DNA of 64,000 nt from Lihuaxuella thermophila (GCF_900110165.1 NZ_FOCQ01000003.1:286045-350044), one strand, 5' to 3'; counted from the stretch's first letter, positions 44,330-53,635 are shown. The notes: generated by a model not told the origin, from the letters alone. Made by a program: numbers and translations.

Positions 44330-45132
44330 GAAAAAATTCATCTGGATTCGTTACTTATTGGCGACCTTCCTGCTTCTATGCATGGTGTTTCCTTATCTCT
44401 ATATGGTTTTGCACTCATTTGCCGATTGGTCACAAGTGGATCGGGAATGGATTCCGACCCAATTTACCTGGAAATCGTATGAGTGGCTGTTGACCGGCGG
44501 CGAGTTTGCTACTCCCCAGCCCTGGATTCGCGCATTTGTAAACAGCCTGATTGTGACCGGCGCATCTACTCTCCTGATTCTCGTTTTTGGGATGATGGCT
44601 GCCTACGCTTTGGCCAAAATCCCGTTTAAAGGCAGGGGATTTCTCAATCACGCAGTTTTGTTCCACATGTTTTTTCCGGCGATTATTCTGCTCATTCCGC
44701 AATTCCTGATTATCCAAAAGGCCGGTTTGTACGATACCTATTGGGCGATGATTCTGCCTAAAGCTTTGAGTCTCTGGGCCATTTTCATGCTCGCTAATTT
44801 TTTCAAGGCGATTCCCGATCCGTTCATCGAAGCAGCAAAACTGGACGGGGCGAATCATCTGCAGATTTTATCCGATGTCCAAGTCCATTATTGTCGTGGT
44901 CTTCCTGTTTGTCTTTATGGAAAGATGGACCGAACTGTTATGGGATATGATTGTGGTTCGCGACCCCAACCTGTATACCTTAAACGTGCTCCTTTCACAA
45001 ATGTTCGGTCCTTACGGCGGATATCCGGGGCCGTTGTATGCTTCCGGAGTATTGTTAACGGTTCCGATTATTCTTCTGTTCCTATCGTTTTCCGGTAAGT
45101 TGAAAAACGGGATGCAGTTTCATTTGAAATAA
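44316..45132 (+). pseudogene. Sugar ABC transporter permease, MalG type, frameshifted
   Basis: The first frame, from the ATG at 44316 to about 44870, encodes a normal MalG N-terminus and the start of the EAA loop (EAAKLDGANHLQIL). The next codons are out of frame; the second frame resumes at about 44873 with PMSKSIIVVVFLFVFMERW and runs to a normal C-terminus (LSFSGKLKNGMQFHLK) at 45132. About five residues of the EAA loop (expected FRIVL-type before P-M-S-K) are missing, consistent with a deletion of roughly 14 bases. The damage hits the ATPase docking loop, so the transporter should be non-functional unless this is an assembly error. Confidence 0.88.
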
Positions 45133-45172
45133 ACCTACACATTCAAACGATGAAGACAAGGGGCAATGATCC

Positions 45173-46126
45173 ATGGTGCTGAAAAAAGGCGAAGTCAAAA
45201 CTTGTTCCATGTTGCTGGATGAATATCGAAAAGCAGATCGGAAGCCGTTTCTACCCAGTAAATTGCAGTTTGCCGGGGTCGGCGGAAAGGATGTGTACAA
45301 TATCACCGCCCCTTTTGAAGATGAAGGGGAACAAGTCATTGCCGGCCGCGTTGAATCTCGCGACAGCGAGCATTCCGAAGTGCATTTTTTCGTTCAACTG
45401 GGTGAAACATGGGTTCCCAAAGCAGGTTTACCCTCATTTCAACTGCAGGATCCCTTTTTTACAAGAATTGACGGGGAGCTCATTTTTGGAGGAGTGGAGA
45501 TTTTCCCTCACCCGACCATTGAAAATCAATTGCAGTGGCGAACCGTTTTCTACAAAGGGTCCAATCTCCGCAGTCTGCAAAAGTTCTTTACCGGGCCCAT
45601 CGGCATGAAGGATTTGCGGCTGATTCAATTAAAGGACCGCTCCATCGGCGTTTTGACCCGCCCTCAGGGCAAGAAAGGAGGAAGGGGAAAAATCGGTTTC
45701 ACCCGGATTCCGTCTCTGGCTCATCTGACGCTGGAAGTGATCGAGGAAGCTCCTTTGCTGCCCGGTCAGTTTATCGATGAAGAATGGGGCGGGGCCAATG
45801 AAGCGCATCTCCTTTCCAATGGCTTGATCGGTGTCCTCGGCCATATCGCTTGTTTTGACCATCAGGGAAACCGCCACTACTATTCGATGGTGTTCGCTCT
45901 GGATCCCGATACGGGGGAATGTTCGGATATCGGGCTCATTGCCGTACGGGCAGACTTTTTGAAAGGCCCTGCCAAGCGCTCCGATTTGGTGGATGTGGTG
46001 TTCAGCGGGGGGTTGGTTCGGAAACCCGATGGAACGGCCGATCTTTACGCAGGCATTAGTGATGCGGAAGCCCAGCGAATCACCATCCCGGACCCCTTTA
46101 CAATATTTGAGAAAGGAGGAGAGTAA
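45173..46126 (+). CDS. DUF1861-family protein, probable glycoside-related five-bladed propeller
   Basis: 317 residues, no signal peptide; AAGGGG precedes the ATG by nine bases. Recognisable DUF1861 features: GGKDVYNITAPF, AGRVESRDSEHSEVHFF, GFTRIPSLAHL and WGGANEAHLL. The family is often found beside GH130 genes and shares the propeller type of GH43/GH32/GH130; activity is not well established. It is separated by three bases from the GH130 gene, so the two probably act together on mannosides in the cytosol. Confidence 0.85.
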   Translation: MVLKKGEVKTCSMLLDEYRKADRKPFLPSKLQFAGVGGKDVYNITAPFEDEGEQVIAGRVESRDSEHSEVHFFVQLGETWVPKAGLPSFQLQDPFFTRIDGELIFGGVEIFPHPTIENQLQWRTVFYKGSNLRSLQKFFTGPIGMKDLRLIQLKDRSIGVLTRPQGKKGGRGKIGFTRIPSLAHLTLEVIEEAPLLPGQFIDEEWGGANEAHLLSNGLIGVLGHIACFDHQGNRHYYSMVFALDPDTGECSDIGLIAVRADFLKGPAKRSDLVDVVFSGGLVRKPDGTADLYAGISDAEAQRITIPDPFTIFEKGGE

Positions 46127-46129
46127 AGG

Positions 46130-47191
46130 ATGAAGGTATATCGTTATGAACAAAATCCCTTGATTACGCCGAAAGACGTCAAGCCCCATCGTGAAGATTT
46201 TGAAGTGATCGGCGCCTTTAATGCCGGGATCGCCGAGTATCGCGGAGAAGTGCTGATGCTCTTGCGCATCGCAGAGCGACCGGTCACCCATGATAAGAAT
46301 CTAATAAAAGCACCGGTTTTCAATCCGGAAAAAAATGAACTGGAGATCATCCCATTTCGCAAGAATGATGAGAGATATGATTTTTCTGATCCCCGCGTGA
46401 TTCGGCGTACGGATCATCCGCATGGTTTTGAATGCCTGACATCCTTGTCTTACATTCGCATTGCCCGGAGCCGGGATGGACGGCATTTTACCATCGATGA
46501 AAAGCCGTTTATTTATCCCTCCAACCGGTACGAAACGTTCGGCATAGAAGATCCGCGGGTCACCCGGATCGAAGATACTTATTATATCTGCTATACAGCT
46601 GTTTCTCCCGTCGGGGTCGGAGCAGCGATGGTATCCACCAAAGATTTTATCAACACCCGGCATCATGGATTCGTGTTCGCCCCGGAAAACAAAGATGTAT
46701 TGATTTTCCCGGAAAAAGTGAACGGAAAGTATTATGCCCTGCACCGCCCCAGTCTGAAAAGCATTGGGAAACCGGAAATTTGGATTGCTGAATCGGAGAA
46801 CCTTCTTCACTGGGGCAATCACCAACATCTGTTTGGATTACGGGAGGGGATGTGGGACAGTGGCCGCATTGGCGCAGGTGCGGTTCCCATCAAAACGGAG
46901 AAGGGCTGGCTGGCGCTGTATCACGGTGCAACTCCCGAAAACCGTTATTGTATGGGGGCTGTATTACTTGATCTGAATGATCCGACCCGGGTCATTGCCC
47001 GGTCTGATCAACCGATCCTGGAACCGGAAGCGGAGTATGAAAAAGAGGGCTTCTTCGGCGATGTCGTGTTTTCTTGCGGCGCCATCGCCAGAGGTGACAC
47101 TGTCAAGATGTACTATGGCGTGGCAGACTCGTCGATGGCCTGTGCGGAATTAAGCCTGAGCGAGATTTTGGATTCTCTGGTGTATGCTTGA
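46130..47191 (+). CDS. GH130 beta-mannoside phosphorylase
   Basis: 353 residues, AAAGGAGG upstream. Five-bladed propeller of family GH130: NPLITPKDVKPHREDFEVIGAFNAG at the N-terminus, ETFGIEDPRVTRIEDTYYICYTAVSP with the conserved Asp of the active site, FPEKVNGKYYALHRP, WDSGRIGAGAVPIKTEKGWLALYHGAT, and C-terminal GDVVFSCGAIARGDTVKMYYGVADSSM. Members cleave Man-beta-1,4-GlcNAc, Man-beta-1,4-Glc or mannooligosaccharides with phosphate, giving mannose 1-phosphate. The phosphomutase across the control region would process that product. Exact substrate specificity is not readable here. Confidence 0.93.
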   Translation: MKVYRYEQNPLITPKDVKPHREDFEVIGAFNAGIAEYRGEVLMLLRIAERPVTHDKNLIKAPVFNPEKNELEIIPFRKNDERYDFSDPRVIRRTDHPHGFECLTSLSYIRIARSRDGRHFTIDEKPFIYPSNRYETFGIEDPRVTRIEDTYYICYTAVSPVGVGAAMVSTKDFINTRHHGFVFAPENKDVLIFPEKVNGKYYALHRPSLKSIGKPEIWIAESENLLHWGNHQHLFGLREGMWDSGRIGAGAVPIKTEKGWLALYHGATPENRYCMGAVLLDLNDPTRVIARSDQPILEPEAEYEKEGFFGDVVFSCGAIARGDTVKMYYGVADSSMACAELSLSEILDSLVYA

Positions 47192-47250
47192 AAACGAGTC
47201 TGAAGCTCCATAACCAATGATGTTGAAGTTTCAAATGGCAGTAAAGCCAC

Positions 47251-47282
47251 TTCTGAACCGGTCTTCAGAAGTGGCTTTGAAT
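47251..47282 (+). terminator. Hairpin ending the mannoside operon
   Basis: AAAGCCACTTCTGAA pairs with TTCAGAAGTGGCTTT around a short loop 60 bases past the GH130 stop; the T-tract is weak. The following 250 bases up to the DUF4083 gene hold no supportable gene. Confidence 0.6.
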
Positions 47283-47539
47283 TGAGCGGTGAAGAAACCG
47301 ACGAAATCGGCCGTTTTTTCCCGCTATTTCTTAAAATATGTATACTGTTCAGCCGATCTTGAACTGGATCCGATCGGAAATCAAATTGATCCTGCCGGTC
47401 AAATTTTCCTGAAATATAGGCCTTACGCCACTTGTCATACAGAGTTTGCACCATCCCGTTCTCTGCAAACAGCGGAGAAATTGGACTGCGATTCCCTTCC
47501 TGCCGCCACCATTTCCCATTTTGTGCCCGGCTGAAAAAG

Positions 47540-47734
47540 TTATTGATGCGTCCGGTTTTTCTCCAAAAGTTCAATGATCCGGTCCAACTTCTTCTCAATA
47601 TTCGCTCCGTGTTCAACCGATTTCTTCTGAGTGGTTAACAGAGTATATATAAAACGCACAAAGGATATGAAAAATAAGATCACCAGAGAGAGGACCACGA
47701 ATTGATAGATGAGATTCGTTAATTCCAGTTGCAC
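47540..47734 (-). CDS. DUF4083-like small membrane protein
   Basis: 64 residues from a GTG at 47734, placed nine bases after AAAGGGG; the ATG at 47743 abuts that site and is less likely. One long membrane helix (LIYQFVVLSLVILFFISFVRFIY) followed by a charged helical tail (NIEKKLDRIIELLEKN), the DUF4083 pattern. Function unknown. Confidence 0.65.
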   Translation of the reverse strand: MQLELTNLIYQFVVLSLVILFFISFVRFIYTLLTTQKKSVEHGANIEKKLDRIIELLEKNRTHQ

Positions 47735-47803
47735 AAGAATCATCCCCTTTCAAAAGCAAGTGATCAGAGAAACGGGTTTAATTCGTAACATGACCCATTT
47801 TCT

Positions 47804-48064
47804 TTATTCTGTTGATTTGCCCTTCCGGAAATGCCACTCCTCATATTCTCCCCAGATGATGTATGCAACTCCGATCACGAAAGCCAATATACTCAAATGA
47901 GTCAGCGTATCTCCAACAATACCCAACAATCCGCTAAACAGCTCGATATTCCAACTAACTTGATTGGAACCGTATATGGCAGCACTGATATATTTGGATG
48001 AAATGAAAAATGCAGAGATGGCAATGAATGAAACACCGGCTCCACGTTTTGTCACATTGCTCAC
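47804..48064 (-). CDS. Small two-span membrane protein, unrecognised
   Basis: 86 residues from a GTG at 48064 with two hydrophobic helices (GAGVSFIAISAFFISSKYISAAI and LSILAFVIGVAYIIWGEYEEW) and a charged end. I do not recognise a family. It lies upstream of the DUF4083-like gene on the same strand with a 69-base gap, so the two may share a transcript. Confidence 0.55.
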   Translation of the reverse strand: MSNVTKRGAGVSFIAISAFFISSKYISAAIYGSNQVSWNIELFSGLLGIVGDTLTHLSILAFVIGVAYIIWGEYEEWHFRKGKSTE

Positions 48065-48225
48065 CCATTACTCACGTTAAAGTATTTATCAATTTCTCTT
48101 CCGTACAAACCGTGTCCTCTCCCGTGCAGCAAAAAAGAGGAACCGCGCAGGCTTTCGCACTAAAAGCAGGCAAATGTTCGATAAAATGGAGCGCAAGCTG
48201 AATACCGGTTCGAGGCCGGAAGCGG

Positions 48226-48256
48226 GAAAAAGGCACCTCATCGTTTGAGATGCCTT
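48226..48256 (-). terminator. Terminator of the amino-acid permease operon
   Basis: Minus strand AAGGCATCTCA ... TGAGGTGCCTT stem followed by five T, starting 17 bases after the permease stop. Confidence 0.8.
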
Positions 48257-48272
48257 CACACCCGGATTCAGC

Positions 48273-49568
48273 TTATTCAGTTAAGTGAACCGTTTGATTC
48301 TGCACATTGCGGCGCCGGCGTATTCGCATCATCCAGCTGCCAAACAGCATCAGGGCAAGCGGATAGAACAGCCACCAGCCAAACGTGCCCATCGTCAGCA
48401 TGACGACAGCCAAAGTGAACAGGCCAAACGCTTTGAATACCGGCCGCCTGACCAGCTTCAGATAGGCGATGACGCTCAGCCCGTACAGAATAAAGAAGTT
48501 TTGGCCCGCTACTTGTAACAGGATGCCCAGGGACACGGCTCCGCTAAAATGCAATGCAATCACTGCGCTAAACACGAGGATGACAGTGAGCAGAGCCATC
48601 TGTGGGGACCGGGTCTTTTTATCGACACGGCTCAGGAATCCCGGCAACAGACCTTCGCGGGCAGAGGCAAATACCAGCCGCGATGCCGCCCATGTCGCGC
48701 CGATCAGATTGGCGGCGATGATGACAACACCCACCACGGCAACAAACTTGCCGCTCAGGGGGCCAAAGACAGACATGAGCAACGCCGCAATGGGGGCAGT
48801 GCCCAAGCGTGAATCGCCGTGCGGCAGCGTGTACTGGACGGCCAATGCGATCATCAGGTACACGAGGATGATGGTGACGAAGCTGATTCCGACGGCAATG
48901 GGAAAGTCACGCTTCGGATTTTTATACTCTTCTGTCGTGAAGGATAGCATCTCCCAACCCGTGTACGAGAAAAAAACCATGCCAAGCGCGGGAACGGACA
49001 GCATCCAATCCTGGATCGGTGCCACACCCGTTCCGATCGTACGGTCGCCGAACCAGAGCGCCAGCAGGGCCGTGAACAACAACAATCCCGTCAGCGAATA
49101 CGACAACACCTGCTGAACATTCCCGGATACTTTGGCTCCCAAGTAGTTCACCATGCCGGCAAAGATCAGCAGACCAAGCGAGGCGATGAGAGAGACCCCT
49201 TCGCCGCCGCCGATTGCCATCGCAAAATAGTTGCCGCCCGTCACGGCAATCGACGGGATGCCAAGAGAGAAAGTGCCAAGCAACAGCACTTCCGTTGCGG
49301 CGCCCATGGGCCGGGAAAACGCCTCTTGCACAAAACCGGCAATCCCGCCTGCCCCCGGATAGTTTGCACCCAGATATGCGAAGATCACTAACAGCGGGAT
49401 CACCAACAGCGCGTCAATCACCCAGGCATAAATCGCCGCGCCGCCGACCTGTTGATACGCAAGACCCGGCAGCACGAGCAAGCCGCTTCCGACGACAATG
49501 CAAATGGCCAGACCGACCGCCTGGCCCACAGTCAGTGTTTTGGATAGTTCAGTTGCCTTTTGGCTCAT
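48273..49568 (-). CDS. APC-superfamily amino-acid permease (YjeH-like)
   Basis: 431 residues with about twelve membrane helices. The first helix has the APC substrate-binding motif VVGSGLLVLPG; further on come YPGAGGIAGFVQEAFSRP and FFSYTGWEMLSFTTEEYKNPKRDFP, the usual helix 6 region. The overall pattern is closest to YjeH-type exporters of hydrophobic amino acids, though importers cannot be excluded. It follows the cupin gene by six bases, making it the last gene of a three-gene operon. Confidence 0.88.
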   Translation of the reverse strand: MSQKATELSKTLTVGQAVGLAICIVVGSGLLVLPGLAYQQVGGAAIYAWVIDALLVIPLLVIFAYLGANYPGAGGIAGFVQEAFSRPMGAATEVLLLGTFSLGIPSIAVTGGNYFAMAIGGGEGVSLIASLGLLIFAGMVNYLGAKVSGNVQQVLSYSLTGLLLFTALLALWFGDRTIGTGVAPIQDWMLSVPALGMVFFSYTGWEMLSFTTEEYKNPKRDFPIAVGISFVTIILVYLMIALAVQYTLPHGDSRLGTAPIAALLMSVFGPLSGKFVAVVGVVIIAANLIGATWAASRLVFASAREGLLPGFLSRVDKKTRSPQMALLTVILVFSAVIALHFSGAVSLGILLQVAGQNFFILYGLSVIAYLKLVRRPVFKAFGLFTLAVVMLTMGTFGWWLFYPLALMLFGSWMMRIRRRRNVQNQTVHLTE

Positions 49569-49574
49569 TCTACT

Positions 49575-49892
49575 CTACTCCGTCTCGTGCAGTCTGATAA
49601 TGTACACGCACCCCTCTTCTCCCGCGATAGACGAATGCAGGGTTCCTTTTGGCAGGATCAGACGGTCCCCCGAAGTGCACTTCCAAGACTCTTCACCGAT
49701 CGTAAAAGTGATCGAGCCCGAGACAATCAACAGCGTCTCGTGCGTCGGGTGTGTGTGCGTCGGATGCTCTCTCCCCGGTGTATCCCGTTGTACCTCCACC
49801 GAACCGGTTACCGGCAGCAGTTCCATCACCGCCTGTTCGAGCGTAACCTCTTCGCCGCGAAGCACTCTCGGTCTATCAAAAATCGTATTCAT
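49575..49892 (-). CDS. Small cupin protein
   Basis: About 105 residues. AAAGGAG lies seven bases before a GTG at 49895 and ten before the ATG at 49892; either may be used. A single cupin fold: HPTHTHPTHETLLIVSG contains the metal-binding His cluster and the Glu, and LILPKGTLHSSIAGEEG provides the last His. It overlaps the upstream YqcI gene by 17 bases. It may bind a small metabolite or act as a dioxygenase or sensor for the amino acid moved by the adjacent permease. Confidence 0.8.
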   Translation of the reverse strand: MNTIFDRPRVLRGEEVTLEQAVMELLPVTGSVEVQRDTPGREHPTHTHPTHETLLIVSGSITFTIGEESWKCTSGDRLILPKGTLHSSIAGEEGCVYIIRLHETE

Positions 49893-50676
49893 CACTGTTC
49901 GACTCCTTTCCCCCGTCATGAAGATTTTTATCTTTTGATCGCAGCAAACCATGAAGGAAGCGGAACGGACATCTGGAGGGGGATTCATTGCTGTCTGTAA
50001 TGTAGTATTGCTTCCATTCTCTGTTTTTCGGGTCACCGTAAACACCCATCGCCGGGTGAACATCTACCTCGTCGTACTTGACTAAGCGTCGGCGAACCGC
50101 TTCACGCCCTTTTTCTCCTTTTGGACCCTGAAGTTCTTCAAACACCCAGCGTGGTTGAAATGTGATCATGAATGTGGCACTGTGCCGGCTTCTGCGTTTG
50201 ATGTGGGCCGGTGTATTACAGACGACAAAGATCGGTTCCCCGTTGAAGCAAAACTCCCATAGCGGATCGTCCCAGTCCGCCGGAATTTCTTCCGGCCACG
50301 GCTTCGGATCATGTTCATGCAAGAATTGAAGCACACTCCAGAATTTCCGCTGATATTGTTCCACTGTCAACTCTTGATGGTACGGCTTAAAAAAGACGGC
50401 CAGGGATGTCATCCGCCCCAACCGGCGGAAGATTTCCGTGTATTGAAGCAAACCGTTTCTCAGTTGCATCCATCCCGATTCGCTGTGGTCTTCCACAAAC
50501 AGATAGCGCAAACCGTCCTTTTTAAGAGCTTCCACACCGAAGATGCAAGGGAATGGAGTCTCTTTAGACAGGAGATCGCGCTCAAAAGCCTTGAACGCCG
50601 TCAACCCCCACGACGGGATCTTCCCGGCAACCAGGTCGGCCCGCCGCAGCAGTTGCGTATGCAATAACTCTCCCAT
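49876..50676 (-). CDS. YqcI/YcgG-family protein
   Basis: 266 residues from the ATG at 50676 (AGGAGG seven bases upstream). Family features are TPFPCIFGVEALKKDGLRYLFVEDHS near residue 42, PVFVVCNTPAHIKRRSR-type segment (residues ~140) and SRCPFRFLHG near the C-terminus, where the CPF motif normally ends the protein; here a ~25 residue tail follows. The two cysteines hint at heme or metal binding; members occur in siderophore or haem-related contexts, but function is not settled. First gene of the operon with cupin and permease. Confidence 0.8.
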   Translation of the reverse strand: MGELLHTQLLRRADLVAGKIPSWGLTAFKAFERDLLSKETPFPCIFGVEALKKDGLRYLFVEDHSESGWMQLRNGLLQYTEIFRRLGRMTSLAVFFKPYHQELTVEQYQRKFWSVLQFLHEHDPKPWPEEIPADWDDPLWEFCFNGEPIFVVCNTPAHIKRRSRHSATFMITFQPRWVFEELQGPKGEKGREAVRRRLVKYDEVDVHPAMGVYGDPKNREWKQYYITDSNESPSRCPFRFLHGLLRSKDKNLHDGGKESNSDEYDF

Positions 50677-51168
50677 TTAACAGCCTCCTAGCGGTTCCGC
50701 TGAGTTACACAAGGAGCTGAATGTTTTCAAATTCGTTGATCTCCCAGCACAACCACCTGTAGTCTTTTCTCATTGAGGCGCAGAAGCGACTTCAGTGATG
50801 AAACGATCATTTCATCAAAACTTTTTTGGAGTTGCTTAATTTTGTATACCAACCTCCTCACATGCGTCTTCCGGAAAACTCATTCGTCACCGCGAAATAA
50901 AGCTGTCATTCCCGTCCTGACCTCCACACCGCATGAAGAGATCCGGAACCATTCGTTCTGGTACTGAACCAATATCATTACAAAAATTAAAGTTCGGACT
51001 ATTTTAATCATAATAAACAAATTTGAATGAATCAAGAAAATTATATGTTAATTTAGATATTTTATTTATATATTAGTTATTTGTCTGCTTGTATTTGTTC
51101 ATTTACTGAGAGCTGGAATTCCACCGATAAATTAAATGAGCTGTTGTTGTTCAGAGAATGTTGATTTT

Positions 51169-51277
51169 TTGACAGCTCTCGATTTCTATCAATAATTTCC
51201 GATTTGATTGATCGAAAGGAGATGGATTTCCCTTTGCAATTTTTAAGCACCTAACGGGTCTGTTAGGTGCTTTTTTG
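51169..51277 (+). ncRNA. Candidate small RNA gene (promoter plus terminator, no clear ORF)
   Basis: TTGACA (51169-51174), 16-base spacer, AATAAT (51191-51196), then about 45 bases, then a perfect terminator AAGCACCTAAC-GGGTCT-GTTAGGTGCTT plus six T (51245-51276). The transcript would be about 75 bases from ~51203. An AAAGGAG at 51215-51221 abuts an ATG opening ten codons, too close for normal translation. The rest of the 637-base gap 50677-51313 is A/T-rich with no gene seen. Alternatively the hairpin only serves the VOC gene on the other strand. Confidence 0.4.
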
Positions 51278-51313
51278 ACTGGATGACGTTAAACCGGTCG
51301 TAATGAGGTGAAG

Positions 51314-51724
51314 TTAGCTCTTTGCAAGGTTTAATTGCCACGAAACACCATATTTGTCGTTCACCCAGCCGAACTTTTCACTAAATGGATAAGAAGCCAA
51401 CGGCATCAGAACTCCTCCACCTTGAGATAACTTCTCAAAAAGGTCATCAATTTCTTCTTCTGTATCACACGTTACGTACAGCGACATGGCCGGAGTAAAC
51501 GTAAAATCATGCTTAACGTTACTATCTATACACATAAACACTTGACCGTTGAGTGAAAATGTGGCATGCACCACTTTTCCCTCCATACCGCCCTCATCGG
51601 GACCATACCGGGTTATACTTATGATCCCCGAATTCTTAAACAACGAAGTGTAAAAATTCATCGCTTCTTCCGCCTGACCATCGAACATTAAAAAGGTAGT
51701 AATCTTTTGATGTGTATCCCCCAC
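51314..51724 (-). CDS. VOC/PhnB-type glyoxalase-fold protein
   Basis: 136 residues from a GTG at 51724 (AAGGAGG nine bases upstream). Two VOC beta-alpha-beta modules with TTFLMFDGQAEEAMNFYTSLF, VVHATFSLNGQVFMCIDS and the C-terminal FGWVNDKYGVSWQLNL typical of the PhnB/YjdN subgroup (once named 3-demethylubiquinone methyltransferase). Role unknown, perhaps metabolite binding or resistance. Single-gene unit. Confidence 0.88.
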   Translation of the reverse strand: MGDTHQKITTFLMFDGQAEEAMNFYTSLFKNSGIISITRYGPDEGGMEGKVVHATFSLNGQVFMCIDSNVKHDFTFTPAMSLYVTCDTEEEIDDLFEKLSQGGGVLMPLASYPFSEKFGWVNDKYGVSWQLNLAKS

Positions 51725-52356
51725 TTAAAACTTCCTCCTTTTATCAAAGGTATAAGCATCATTTCCATTGTAGTTTCAACAAAAAAAAAAAGAGCAAAAC
51801 ATACGTTCCTATTATCCGCGAGTGGAAACAGATTGTCAATGACCATAATGAAAATAATTCAAAAATTTACAATACAAGCGGGGTTACGGAACAATCGATC
51901 ATCGCGCTCCACTTGCTAGAAGCGATCTTCGTATAGGTACAGCAACCAGAGCGAACGGGAAAACAAGCGGAATCGATGAGAGTGGCTCGAGACGGCCGAA
52001 AAACAGGCCGCTGCGAAGGACACATAAATAACCCCTTGCGCTCATTTTCATGTCCCAGAGTGAGATTAAATATTTAATGCGAGACACAGCAAATCCAAGA
52101 ATTCACAAGCATTTCCGTGTCGAATTTTGTCGAATTTTTAAAAACATGGGTAACACTTTGTAAATTATAATTATTATGTAAGTCAGGAGAGGTCTGAACA
52201 ACCATACAAGAAGGGAGAGTAGGATCAAGAATCCCGGTCCACCTTGATCATTATCTCCGCGGTGGAATGAGGTGCCCAAGAAAACCAGTGTCACGCATGG
52301 GGGTGCTCAAGCGGATCCGAGTTGTAAAATCTTTATTATTGAAAGGGGAACAAGGA
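51725..52356. other. Gene-free stretch with a structured-looking leader
   Basis: No supportable gene in 632 bases. Near 52166 a TATAAT box precedes a segment on plus with an inverted repeat (GATCAAG at ~52224 and CTTGATC at ~52245) and a G-rich part before the secreted-protein gene. This could be a long 5' leader, but it matches no riboswitch I know. Confidence 0.35.
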
Positions 52357-53586
52357 ATGTTCAAGAAAATTTCCGCTGTTCTGCTCATCGCTACTTTGTT
52401 ATCTATAGGGTCTTTGGGATTTGCCGCGGGGGATACATTTGCCGCCACTTACTATTGTGATAATGATCGTGCAGCGAGTATGTACCCCTACTGTGATAAT
52501 ACCTATGATGGAGCTTGGGAAAAACTCCTTGGCTACAGCGGGGATGCGAACAGAGACAGTCGTTTAACCAAAGGAAATAGTGGGGCTCAGTATTTCTGGA
52601 GATTTTGGAATATACAATCCGGCGAGTATAATCTGAATGTATGGTTAGCAAACTATCGGTTCACCAACACATGTGCCGAATATGCCGCAAATACGGACGC
52701 GATACATTCATGCTTTGATCAGAACAGTGCCGCATGGGGATGGAATAGCATTTGGAACAAGTTTATTACTTATGGGAGTCCGCTTGTAGAAGTGAACGCC
52801 TTTAATGCCCCGTCTTCTTCGTCAGGTACAGGTGCAGACTTAGTCAGGATCATACAAGCTTCAACTTTATCAACGACCCAGGAAAAAGCTTACCATTCAA
52901 ACCCGGAAGTGGCATCCATTCAAAAGAAAATGCTGAATGCGATCGACAACTATAAGGATATTCAAGGCAGTTTTCGAATCAAATTTGCCAACATCAATCA
53001 GGATGAACGGGTTGATTTTATGGTTTCTGAAGATCATGCCCCAGGAAGCTATGTAAAGATCACTCCAAAGAACGGAACAGTGAAGGAACATAAATCGAAT
53101 GGAAAGACATTGATTCAATTAAATCATGAAACGAAAACTTTAAGGAAACAAACATTAGCCCCCGTTCAAAAGGTTCAAGGTCCGCGTCACTTTACTAACC
53201 AACATGGAGAACCTGTCTATGTTCACCGTCAAGATCCCGCTGATGCCCATGCCGCTTCCAAGGTTACATTCCCCCAAAACTATGCTTTCTGGTTAAAGAA
53301 TCCGGAAAATAAAGTCGTCGGCCATGAAAAGCTCCTGCAACGCAATGTAACTGTTATCGAAGGAAAACACGATGCTTACATGAGCAAAAAATTAGGTGCA
53401 GTAACCTATAAAATGTGGGTCGATACGAAAACAGGGGTATTGTTGAAATTGTCCGGGAAAGACGCGAACGGCAAGGAAGTCTACAGCATCCATGTAACTG
53501 ACATCAAATTCGACCAAGGTGTTGACAAAACAAAGTTCTCCACCGCCGAACCGCTGGGGTGGAAAAACCTCAGTCAAAACAAGTAA
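52357..53586 (+). CDS. Secreted two-part protein with LolA/RseB-like C-terminal half
   Basis: 409 residues from the ATG at 52357 (AAAGGGGAACAAGGA upstream). Sec signal peptide of ~30 residues (cut near FAATYY). Residues ~30-170 are Cys/Trp/Asn-rich (YYCDNDRAASMYPYCD, FWRFWNIQSGEYNLN) with four cysteines likely to form disulphides; no family recognised. Residues ~185-409 resemble MucB/RseB or LolA-like beta sheets that bind lipid or peptide (ATLSTTQEKAYHS-like opening, DYMVSEDH, YKMWVDTKTGVLLKL, VTDIKFDQGVD). Probably cell-wall associated or released. Ends at a shared terminator. Confidence 0.7.
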   Translation: MFKKISAVLLIATLLSIGSLGFAAGDTFAATYYCDNDRAASMYPYCDNTYDGAWEKLLGYSGDANRDSRLTKGNSGAQYFWRFWNIQSGEYNLNVWLANYRFTNTCAEYAANTDAIHSCFDQNSAAWGWNSIWNKFITYGSPLVEVNAFNAPSSSSGTGADLVRIIQASTLSTTQEKAYHSNPEVASIQKKMLNAIDNYKDIQGSFRIKFANINQDERVDFMVSEDHAPGSYVKITPKNGTVKEHKSNGKTLIQLNHETKTLRKQTLAPVQKVQGPRHFTNQHGEPVYVHRQDPADAHAASKVTFPQNYAFWLKNPENKVVGHEKLLQRNVTVIEGKHDAYMSKKLGAVTYKMWVDTKTGVLLKLSGKDANGKEVYSIHVTDIKFDQGVDKTKFSTAEPLGWKNLSQNK

Positions 53587-53598
53587 AAAAATAAGCGC

Positions 53599-53635
53599 AG
53601 CCCGGTTCTTCTTATCGCAGGACCGGGCTTGTTTT
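53599..53635. terminator. Shared terminator between converging genes
   Basis: AGCCCGGT pairs with ACCGGGCT around a 15-base loop; followed by TGTTTT on plus. It ends the secreted-protein gene and lies just past the stop of the small peptide gene coming from the other side. Confidence 0.75.

Noticed and set aside
47113..47616. A 167-codon minus-strand frame overlapping the GH130 end and the DUF4083-like gene
   Set aside because: It runs antisense to a well-supported gene and has no ribosome site; a fragment of a mobile gene in 47290-47530 was considered but no family motif could be named.
51222..51254. Ten-codon leader ORF before the terminator at 51245
   Set aside because: The AAAGGAG abuts the ATG with no spacing, and no structural gene follows on that strand.
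52200..52356. Riboswitch (c-di-AMP or similar) before the secreted-protein gene
   Set aside because: An inverted repeat is present, but the conserved core bases of known classes could not be matched.
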